DNA of 20,917 bases, taken from the IMG/VR virus record IMGVR_UViG_3300032265_001463, positions 1 through 20,917 of that record, one strand, 5' to 3'. The notes beneath the pieces are model-generated. The model was not told the origin of the DNA and did not search any database. It saw nothing but the letters and a program-made list of their open reading frames with translations. The position numbers were made by a program, and so were the translations under genes. This stretch comes from a virus. Below are positions 5,818 through 14,600 of the stretch, piece by piece; the stretch's first letter is position 1; each line of letters begins with the position of its first letter.

Positions 5818-7644
5818 ATGGCACAAGAAGATAACAGTTATTATAGTTCCGACATGCTGGAAAGTCCAAGACCCGGCCCGTTCCTTGCCAAAGTAATTGG
5901 ACATTTAGACAGCACATTTATGGGAATTTTAGAAGTACAAATATTACGTCCGGTTGGTGCAGGTACAGACTCATCTAAAACATTTCAAGCTAGATATATG
6001 AGTCCGTTTTATGGTGTAACCAGTTCTGATCATCTTGGCGGAGTGTCTAAAGATTCAAAGACTGACACCTATAATAATACACAAAAGTCTTATGGCATGT
6101 GGATGGTACCACCCGATGTTGGATCTTTAGTAATTGTTATTTTTATTGATGGAGCAGTAGATAAGGCTTTTTGGATAGGATGTGTGGCAGACGAAGGCAT
6201 GAATTTTATGCTACCTGGTCTTGCCGCCACTCAAAAAGTAGTTGAAGATGTTAAACCTGATAAAGCTGGTCGATACGGTAGAGTGCCTGTGGCAGAATAT
6301 AATAAAAAAGTTGATAATACTGCCGATCCAGATATTACACAAGGATTAAAACCTCAACACCCGTTTGCTGATGTATTAAAAACTCAAGGATTGTTGTTTG
6401 ATGATATCAGAGGAATTACATCTTCCAGTGCTAGACGAGAAGTTCCTAGTATGGTATTTGGAATTAGTACCCCAGGCCCAGTTGATAAACAAGACGGAGC
6501 ACAAAAAGGAAAAATTGGTAATTTAGACTATAGAATAGATGCATTTGTTAGTCGTCTTGGCGGAACAACATTTGTTATGGATGACGGTGATGATAGATAT
6601 CTACGTAAGACTACTGCTAGTGCAGGCCCGCCTGAGTATGCCAGTGTTGCCAACAATGAAACTGACGGTAAAGTTACATTACCACATAACGAACTGTTTA
6701 GAATTAGAACTAGAACTGGCCATCAAATCTTACTACACAACAGTGAAGATTTAATTTATATTGGTAACGCCCGCGGAACAAGTTGGATTGAATTAACTAG
6801 CGACGGCAAGATTGATATCTACGCCAACGATAGTATCAGTGTACATACTAAAAATGATTTGAATTTTTATGCAACTAGAGATATTAATATGGAAGCAGGC
6901 AGAAATATTAATATTAAAGCCAACAAAGAAATGCACACCCATGTGCTCAAAGATCATATTTTAATTGTTGATGAAAATCAAAAAATTCATGTAAAGAAGG
7001 ATGTTGATAAAACATACGAGCAAAAATATACACATCATGTTAAAAAAGATGTGAACAAATTATACGATCAAAACTACCTACAACATGTATTACAAAATGT
7101 AGATAAAGTATTTGACGGCAACTATCAGCATAAGGTAGTTGGAAATTTTGACTTTAATATTGCCGGACACAATTTTCAAACTTCCGGCGGAAATATGGAA
7201 ATTAAGGCGGCTAATACTACTATATCCGGCGGCAATATTAACTTAAATCCAACATCTCCTGCATCTACAGCAAGTAAACCAAGTGACGCTAGTCTTACTG
7301 CACTGAGTACAGCAAGTAAAAAAGGATTACCTCAACGATTAAAACTACATAAGTTATCAGTTGAAACTGGAAAGTACGATGAAACTCAAATTCCTCCAAC
7401 AATTATGCGTCGAGTTATTACAGCTGAACCATATGTATATCACGAAAATATAAATCCGGGTAAAGTTAAAACTGAAAAAACCGATAGAGATATTGACGGC
7501 CGATATGACGATACAGATGAAAATCAGCTTAGTAAGCAAAGTAATTTTAGCGAAACTATGTTAACACCTCCAGATTTGTGGCAAAATTATACTACCAGCA
7601 CAGATACATTTAAAGTAGATCCGCCACCAGCAACACAACAATAA
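5818..7644 (+). CDS. 5: Baseplate hub spike gp5-like, no lysozyme domain seen
   Basis: Central membrane-piercing spike protein, 608 residues. The N-terminal OB-fold (about 15-135) ends with YGMWMVPPDVGSLVIVIFID and FWIGCV, as in gp5/VgrG proteins. A middle part (about 225-335) has RLGGTTFVMDDGDDR and RTRTGHQILLHNSEDLIYIG, leading into the spike. From residue 338 to about 478 there are 8-residue beta-helix repeats (for example NDLNFYAT, RDINMEAG, RNINIKAN), including four clean 16-residue repeats at 391-454. T4 gp5 has a lysozyme domain between OB-fold and helix; no lysozyme-like E-G-(9)-D pattern is visible here. A 130-residue tail follows the helix, with MRRVITAEPYVYHENINP at 530-547, a motif I associate with cyanophage gp5 proteins. 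AAGGA lies 9 bases before the ATG. Confidence 0.85.
   Translation: MAQEDNSYYSSDMLESPRPGPFLAKVIGHLDSTFMGILEVQILRPVGAGTDSSKTFQARYMSPFYGVTSSDHLGGVSKDSKTDTYNNTQKSYGMWMVPPDVGSLVIVIFIDGAVDKAFWIGCVADEGMNFMLPGLAATQKVVEDVKPDKAGRYGRVPVAEYNKKVDNTADPDITQGLKPQHPFADVLKTQGLLFDDIRGITSSSARREVPSMVFGISTPGPVDKQDGAQKGKIGNLDYRIDAFVSRLGGTTFVMDDGDDRYLRKTTASAGPPEYASVANNETDGKVTLPHNELFRIRTRTGHQILLHNSEDLIYIGNARGTSWIELTSDGKIDIYANDSISVHTKNDLNFYATRDINMEAGRNINIKANKEMHTHVLKDHILIVDENQKIHVKKDVDKTYEQKYTHHVKKDVNKLYDQNYLQHVLQNVDKVFDGNYQHKVVGNFDFNIAGHNFQTSGGNMEIKAANTTISGGNINLNPTSPASTASKPSDASLTALSTASKKGLPQRLKLHKLSVETGKYDETQIPPTIMRRVITAEPYVYHENINPGKVKTEKTDRDIDGRYDDTDENQLSKQSNFSETMLTPPDLWQNYTTSTDTFKVDPPPATQQ
6988..7179 (+). repeat. 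Four 16-residue beta-helix repeats in gp5
   Basis: Residues 391-406, 407-422, 423-438 and 439-454 align without gaps on the pattern H-V-K-K-D-V-(D/N)-K-x-(Y/F)-(E/D)-x-x-Y; the fourth is more divergent. Sixteen is twice the 8-residue period of the T4 gp5 spike helix, so each repeat probably forms two strands. Confidence 0.8.
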
Positions 7645-7664
7645 CAAGAGGAGTCAAGAACATA

Positions 7665-8108
7665 ATGAGCTCAAATGCTAATCTATATAAAAAAATAACA
7701 TTACCAGCGGTCAATCATACGGAATCTATCCGACCAAAGATGTATAAAGGGTTTAGTACTGTTAATACCAATACTGAAAACTATAATCTTTATGACTTTG
7801 AATTGATCAAACAGGACTTGTTTAACCACTTTTACACACGTCAGGGCGAACGATTAATGCAACCAGGATTTGGAACAGTAATATGGGACTTGTTGTTTGA
7901 GCCATTAACTCCTGAAATAAAAGAAATAATATTAAAAAATGTTAACACCATTATTAATTATGATCCTCGAATTAAAGCCGAAAATGTTGTGGTAACCGGA
8001 TACGATCAAGGTATACAGATTCAATGTACACTAACCTTTCTTGCGTACAACATTCAACAAACCCTGCAATTAAGATTTGATCAAACTAATGGCTTACTGG
8101 CACAATAA
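7665..8108 (+). CDS. 25: Baseplate wedge subunit gp25
   Basis: Wedge protein of 147 residues (T4 gp25 is 132), a family shared with phage P2 gpW and TssE of type VI secretion. It forms the sheath-initiating contact of the baseplate wedge. Recognisable parts are YDFELIKQDLFNHFYTRQGERLMQPGFG, then TVIWDLLFEPLTPE, IINYDPRI and the final strands ending QQTLQLRFDQ. The family's conserved Glu-Pro pair is present (FEPL). About 35 residues precede the core. The start is supported by AGGAG about 11 bases upstream in the 20-base gap after gp5. The gene ends immediately before the second copy of the late promoter block. Confidence 0.93.
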   Translation: MSSNANLYKKITLPAVNHTESIRPKMYKGFSTVNTNTENYNLYDFELIKQDLFNHFYTRQGERLMQPGFGTVIWDLLFEPLTPEIKEIILKNVNTIINYDPRIKAENVVVTGYDQGIQIQCTLTFLAYNIQQTLQLRFDQTNGLLAQ

Positions 8109-8122
8109 ACTACGTACTTATT
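8106..8122 (+). repeat. Copy B of 17-bp upstream block of the late promoters
   Basis: TAAACTACGTACTTATT, identical to the block at 2204-2220 at 16 of 17 positions and again exactly seven bases before AATAAATA. Its first three bases are the stop codon of gp25. Confidence 0.75.
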
Positions 8123-8129
8123 GATATAA

Positions 8130-8137
8130 AATAAATA
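8130..8137 (+). promoter_or_regulatory. Late promoter box AATAAATA for gp6
   Basis: Matches the T4 late box at 7 of 8 positions. The predicted start is near 8143, next to the TAGGAT ribosome site, giving a leader of about 11 bases. It probably adds transcription of gp6 and the giant gene inside the baseplate operon. Confidence 0.76.
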
Positions 8138-8153
8138 CACGATAGGATACATC

Positions 8154-11100
8154 ATGAGTTCAACTGATAGACAAAATAATTTATTAATTAGCGAAGACTG
8201 GAAGAAAATTTATCAGAGCTTCCGCAATGCAGATTTTCAAAGTTATGACTTTGAAAACTTACGCAGAACTATGATTACCTATTTGCGTACAAATTATCCT
8301 GAAGATTTTAACGATTATATTGAGTCTAGCGAATACCTTGCCCTAGTGGATCTTATTGCATTCTTGGGCCAGAGCATAGCTTTCCGTGTTGACTTAAATG
8401 CCCGTGAAAACTTTTTAGAACTAGCAGAGCGACGTGACAGTGTACTGCGATTAGCCCGGTTAATTAGCTATAATGCTAAACGTAATATTCCTGCTAGCGG
8501 CTTATTAAAATTTAATACAGTACGTACTACCGAAACGGTTGTTGACAGCAATGGAAGAAATTTAGCAGGACAGATTATTACCTGGAACGATCCAGCCAAT
8601 GCATACTGGTACGATCAGTTTATCAAAGTTTTAAATGCCTCAATGAGTTCTACACAGCAGTTTGGAAACCCTAGCGATAAGGCAACTATATACGGAATAC
8701 CAACTAGTCAGTACCGATTCCAAGGTGCTAATACAGACATTCCGATTTATACTTTTTCTAAATCGGTGGCTGGCAGAAATATGAATTTTGAAATTACCAG
8801 TACAACCTTTGCTGGCCAAGACTATGTTTACGAAGAAGCTCCTAAAATTGGCAATCACCCAGCTTATATCTATAAAGAAGATGGCCACGGAGCAAGTAGC
8901 CCAGGTACAGGATTCTTTTTTAATTTTACACAAGGCACGCTGAGTACAGGTACATTTACCATTACACAACCTAGTACTAACGAATCTGTTGATATCGCAA
9001 CGCAAAATATTAATAATAATGATGTTTGGTTATATCGTTTAAATCAGAATGGTGCCGAGTCAGAATTGTGGACACAAATCTCAAGCCTTAAAGGTAATAA
9101 TGTAATTTATAATAGTCTTAATAAAAGTATTAGGAACATATATTCGGTAATTACCAGAGCCGCCGATACCGTTAGTATTGCATTTAGTGATGGTACTTTT
9201 GGAAATTTACCACTAGGTACTTTTAGAACATACTATCGAACTAGTAATGGTCTTAGTTATGTAATTAATCCTGCAGATATACGAAATATTTCTATTTCAA
9301 TTCCTTACATTTCAAAAAAGAACCAAACTGAAACATTGACGATTACATTGAATCTTCCTACATCAATTTCTAATTCAGAAATAGCTGAAACCAATGCATC
9401 AATTAAAGCAAATGCACCAGCAACCTATTATACACAAAATAGAATGATTACGGCCGAAGATTATAATATTAGTCCTTTGGCAGTTAGTCAGCAAGTTGCA
9501 AAAATTAAAGCAGTTAATAGAACCGCCAGCGGAATAAGTCGATATTTTGACCTTAAGGATCCTACTGGAAAATATAGTTCTACAAATTTATATGCAAACG
9601 ACGGAGTGTTATATCAAGACTCTTATGTATTATATACAAAATTTAATTATGTAACTAAAACAGATATAGAAGGTATTATAAAAAATCTTGTATATGATAT
9701 TATCAAAAACGCAGATTTAAGAAATTTTTATTATTCTAATAACATTACTTTTTTATCTACTAGTCTTACTATTGCATGGTATAAGAAAAGTACAGATAGC
9801 AATTCTTCTACAGGCTATATTGGTGATATAGCAGACAATGTTGCATATCCGGTGGGATCATATACATCTACTGATTTAAAATATCTTACTCCTGGTGCAT
9901 TAATTAAATTTTTGCCACCAGACGGCAAGTATTTTGATTCAACAAATGGTAATGCAATAACACCTATCCCTCTGGGATCTACTGTTGCTAATAAACCAGG
10001 TGCATTATCTTATCTTTGGGCCGAAGTAATTTTGGTTAATAGTGCTGGTACTGATTTATCACAAACTGATGGCCCTATAACTTTAAATCAAATTATTCCG
10101 TCAACTGCAAAAATTATTCAGATTATTCCTAAATTAGCCACATCGTTAAGCACTTCGGTAATTGCAACAATGATTGATTTAATCTATTCTAATAGACCGT
10201 TTGGATTAAGATATAACACGGTTGTGCAGTCTTGGCAGTTAGTATTTGAAAATAATTTAGATCAGGTTAGTGCGTTTAGTTTAAGCAAACAGGGAAACAA
10301 TACTAATAAAAAACAAGATTCTAGCTGGATATTAATGTTTACCACAGATAACGAGTATTATACTATAACTACTCGCCTTCTGAGATATGTATTTGAAAGC
10401 GATAAAGAAACCAGATTTTATTTTGATGATAATATACGGATTTACGATAACACTTCTAATTCAGTTGTTGGTGATTCAGTTAATATTTTAAGTATTAATA
10501 CTAAACCTTCGAGTACTATGCCATTTACGGCAGACCTAGTGTGGGATGTTATTTCCTCGTATAGCGGAATAGACGGATATATTGATAATAAAAAATTAGT
10601 AGTATCTTTTCAAGACAGCGATAATAACGGAGTGGTAGACAATCCACAGATGTTTTTAGATATTGTTTCTCCAAACGGAGTTGATTTAACAGAATATATT
10701 ATACAAGAAAGATATTCAATATCAGACGGCCAGGAAGATTACAGATATATTAATAATGATACAAACAAGATACTAATCTTAAGTTCGCAACCTAAATCTT
10801 TTGTGGGATATGCTGATGGCCAGTATTTTTATTTTGCAGATACTGGAGTTGTAAAAGTATACAATACCAAACTTGGAATTCAACCAACTCTTGATTATAA
10901 AGTTTATCCAGGTCGCGATAAATTAAAATTTCAATATACTCATAGTGCAGATTACGAATCAAGAATTGATCCAGGTTCAAGTAATATTATTGATATCTAT
11001 GTTTTAACTAAATCATATGATACACAATTTAGACAGTGGATTGATGGTGCTACTTCAAGTCAACCACGACCCCCAAGTTCATCTGAATTATATAATATAA

Positions 11101-11603
11101 TAGGCCCGTCATTGGGATTAATTAAATCTATTAGTGATGAAATTGTTTATCATCCTGTAAAATATAAAATTTTATTTGGTAGTATTGCAACAGCAGATGT
11201 TCAAGCTAGTTTTAAAATAAGTAAGAATGTTGATTCCGTAGTGTCTGATAATGATATTAAATCAAGAGTAATCACAGCAATTAATCAGTTTTTTACTTTA
11301 GACAATTGGAACTTTGGTGATATATTTTATTTTACAGAACTATCTACGTATGTAATGAATCAGCTTGCTCCTGATATTACAAATTTTATTATTGTTCCAA
11401 GGCAAGCCGGATCGTATTTTGGAAGTTTATTTGAAATAAAATGCCCAAGCGACCAGATTTTTATCAATGGTGCAACAGTTTCTGATATAGAAATAATTTC
11501 AGGAATCACGTCAGGTAATATTAAATCAGTTACAGGCGATGCATTAGGCTCAATTTATACACAAAACATAACCAGTTCAAATTACGGAGCATCAAATGGC
11601 TGA
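8154..11603 (+). CDS. 6: Baseplate wedge subunit gp6, long form
   Basis: Wedge protein whose dimers form the continuous inner ring of the T4 baseplate. The N-terminus is clearly gp6: LLISEDWKKIYQSFRNADF, LVDLIAFLGQSIAFRVDLNA, RENFLELAERRDSVLRLARL. The C-terminal part (about 990-1149), with VYHPVKYKILFGSI and DNWNFGDIFYFTELSTYV, also fits. At 1149 residues it is much longer than T4 gp6 (660); the extra length lies in the middle and includes RPFGLRYNTVVQSWQLVFEN and a likely calcium loop D821-S-D-N-N-G-V-V-D829. AGGA lies 6 bases before the ATG, with its own late box and upstream block. The last 8 bases overlap the start of the next gene (ATGGCTGA). Confidence 0.92.
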   Translation: MSSTDRQNNLLISEDWKKIYQSFRNADFQSYDFENLRRTMITYLRTNYPEDFNDYIESSEYLALVDLIAFLGQSIAFRVDLNARENFLELAERRDSVLRLARLISYNAKRNIPASGLLKFNTVRTTETVVDSNGRNLAGQIITWNDPANAYWYDQFIKVLNASMSSTQQFGNPSDKATIYGIPTSQYRFQGANTDIPIYTFSKSVAGRNMNFEITSTTFAGQDYVYEEAPKIGNHPAYIYKEDGHGASSPGTGFFFNFTQGTLSTGTFTITQPSTNESVDIATQNINNNDVWLYRLNQNGAESELWTQISSLKGNNVIYNSLNKSIRNIYSVITRAADTVSIAFSDGTFGNLPLGTFRTYYRTSNGLSYVINPADIRNISISIPYISKKNQTETLTITLNLPTSISNSEIAETNASIKANAPATYYTQNRMITAEDYNISPLAVSQQVAKIKAVNRTASGISRYFDLKDPTGKYSSTNLYANDGVLYQDSYVLYTKFNYVTKTDIEGIIKNLVYDIIKNADLRNFYYSNNITFLSTSLTIAWYKKSTDSNSSTGYIGDIADNVAYPVGSYTSTDLKYLTPGALIKFLPPDGKYFDSTNGNAITPIPLGSTVANKPGALSYLWAEVILVNSAGTDLSQTDGPITLNQIIPSTAKIIQIIPKLATSLSTSVIATMIDLIYSNRPFGLRYNTVVQSWQLVFENNLDQVSAFSLSKQGNNTNKKQDSSWILMFTTDNEYYTITTRLLRYVFESDKETRFYFDDNIRIYDNTSNSVVGDSVNILSINTKPSSTMPFTADLVWDVISSYSGIDGYIDNKKLVVSFQDSDNNGVVDNPQMFLDIVSPNGVDLTEYIIQERYSISDGQEDYRYINNDTNKILILSSQPKSFVGYADGQYFYFADTGVVKVYNTKLGIQPTLDYKVYPGRDKLKFQYTHSADYESRIDPGSSNIIDIYVLTKSYDTQFRQWIDGATSSQPRPPSSSELYNIIGPSLGLIKSISDEIVYHPVKYKILFGSIATADVQASFKISKNVDSVVSDNDIKSRVITAINQFFTLDNWNFGDIFYFTELSTYVMNQLAPDITNFIIVPRQAGSYFGSLFEIKCPSDQIFINGATVSDIEIISGITSGNIKSVTGDALGSIYTQNITSSNYGASNG

Positions 11604-14600
11604 TAGTATTAATCCTGCAGGATCTAAAAAAAGTATTGGAGTAAACTTCCTTCCAAATTTTTACAAAACTGACGCCAACAAGAGATTTTTACAAGCTACT
11701 ATTGACCAGTTAGTACAGCCAGGTACTGCTAAAAAAGTTAATGGCTATGTTGGTAGACAATATGCTAAAGCTACTACTGGAACTGATATATTTGTAGAAG
11801 CTATTGATAGTAGTAGGCAAAATTATCAATTAGAACCTAGTGTTGTAATTAACGACACTTTGGGAAATAATACATTTTTTAAAGATTATATTGATTATAT
11901 TAATCAATTAGGAGTATTTGGAGCCAACACTTCTAATCATGCAAGATTAAATAAACAAGAATTTTATAGCTGGGATCCGCATATTGACTGGGATAAATTT
12001 GTTAATTTTCAAAATTATTATTGGTTACCCTACGGCCCTGAAACTATTAAGATATACGGCCAACAGAGTGATGTTACTAGTTCGTACACAGTAAAACTTC
12101 AAAAAGAAGGAGCTAATAATCAGTATTTGTTTACTCCAGATGGTCTAACAGCTAATCCTGTTATTAAGTTATATCGCGGCCAGACTTATAAATTTGAAAT
12201 AGATAGTGTTGGAAATCCATTCAGTATTAAAACAGCCCGTACCCTCAGTGCCCTTGACATATACTCCAGAGGAATAACTAATAACACTATTGAAACCGGA
12301 ACACTATTATTTAAAGTTCCTCCAAATTCACCTAATATATTATATTATCAAAGTGAAACCGATATAAACCTAGGAGGTGTATTTGAAATTTATAACGTTG
12401 ATGAAAATTCATCTATAGATGTTGCATCTGATATTATTGGCAAAAAGTTTTATAAATTAAGTGATGGAACCAAATTAAGTAACGGAATGAAAGTTGCATT
12501 TGGAGGCAATGTCAATCCAGTTGAATATGCAAAAGGCGAGTATTATATCGAAGGTGTGGGCACCTCTATACAATTAATTAACAAATCTATTTTAGAAGTA
12601 TCGAGCGTATATTCTCAATCTGAAGTATTAAAATTTGACTCAACTCCGTTTGACAGTGACGGTTTTGGAGACTCCACAGGCTTTGCAAAGACACTTGATT
12701 ATATTGTTATTAATCGTGCAAGTTTAGATCACAATCCTTGGTCAAGATATAATCGATGGTTCCATAAAGATGTCATAGAAACTAGTGCAAAGTATAATAA
12801 CACAACGGTAGGACTAGATCAAACATTGCGGGCTGTTAGGCCTATTATTGAATTCGAAGCAAATTTAAAATTATTTAATTTTGGTACTAATGCAGTTGCT
12901 GATATTGATTTGATTGATAATTTTACAAAAGATGCATTTTCAACGATTGAAGGTACACTCGGTCATAACGTTGATGGTATTAGTCTTGCCGAAGGCCAGC
13001 AGATTTTATTTTTATCTGATACTGATCGTTTAGTAAAAAACAATTTATATCGAGTAGAATTTATTGATGTTGTACATACTGTAACTGCCGGAGTATCGAG
13101 CAGACAAATCCGACTAGTTAAAATTGCTGAACCTGTTCTTAATGACGTTGTGCTAGTCAAGCAAGGTACTAAAAATCAAGGCTTGATGTATTGGTACAAC
13201 GGCACAACTTGGCTACCAGCACAACAAAAAACTAATGTAAATCAAGCACCTTTGTTTGATATTGTTGACGAGTTAAATCAAAGTTTTGGCAATAAAACCG
13301 TATATGATGGATCTACATTCACTGGGACAACGTTATTTTCTTATAAAATAGGAAGTGGTGCACCGGATACGAATTTAGGATTTGCATTATCTTATAAAAA
13401 TATTGCAAATATTGGAGATATTGTTTTTAATTTTAATTTAGCGACTGATACCTTCCAATATAAAGATATTATCACTATTATTAATAAATCTGTTAAAACA
13501 GGTCATCTTGTCAAAACTAGTTATACTGGAAATACAAATTTTGTTAACGGGTGGCAAGTTGCTACAAATTCAACTACACAAGCCGCAATAAGAATTTATA
13601 AAAATTCCAACAAAACTAACAATTTTGATATTGACATTTTTGATAATATTTTAGATCTCGCAGATTTAATTGTTAGAGTATATATTAATGGTAAACGTCT
13701 TGCACGTGACCACTGGAAGATAATTGATAAGTCGGATTATAAAAAAATAGTTCTTAAAACAGATATTTCTCTTACTGATGTATTAACTATTCGAGCATTT
13801 GCCGCTCAGCCTATTAATTCTAAAGGCTTTTACGAAATACCAGTTAATTTAAAAAATAATCCTCTTAATGCTGATATTAAAGATTTCACACTGGGCGAAG
13901 TTATTGACCATGTGGATAGTATCATTGACAATATCTACATGGAAGACGCTGATTCTATAGAAGAAACTGAATATGATTTGATCAGTGACACTACATTTAT
14001 TGGAGTATTTCCGGGTGCCAGTAATTTACGAGATTTAGGTAATGTAACACAACGCGGTACTAAATTTGTACAGCACAGCGGCCCGGGCAGTTTAAGTTTA
14101 TACCACATTACATCCAGTAGTAATAATATTATTCGTGCAATTGAACAAGCAAGCGATAATTATAATCAGTTTAAGCGTAATTTTATTTCAATCGCTACTT
14201 CTCTTGCAGCCAACACAACCCCTATAGAACAAGTAAATTTAATTTTACAAGAGATTAATAAAGATAAACCTAATAATTTTCCATATTATTTTAGTGACAT
14301 GGTTCCTTATCGAGCCAGCAAGATAACCAACATTACTGTAATAGATGGCAGAATAAAATTTTATCCTCTTACTAATGTGTTTAACTTAGATGAGTTATCA
14401 AATACCGCAGTTCTTGTATATTTGAATGGTATACAGCTAATACATACAAAAGATTATACATTTGATACGCAGGGATTTGTAAATCTTTCTGCCATACTAG
14501 CAGAAAATGATATCATTTCAATTTACGAATACGACAGCACTGATGGCAGTTTTATTCCAGAAACTCCGACTAAACTAGGTATGTGGCCCAAATATGAGCC

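Noticed and set aside
5818-7644. Lysozyme domain expected in gp5
   Set aside because: I looked between the OB-fold and the helix for the T4 lysozyme-like pattern and found nothing convincing.
8109-8153. Terminator between gp25 and gp6
   Set aside because: There is no stem followed by a T-run; the gap is fully accounted for by the promoter block, late box and ribosome site.
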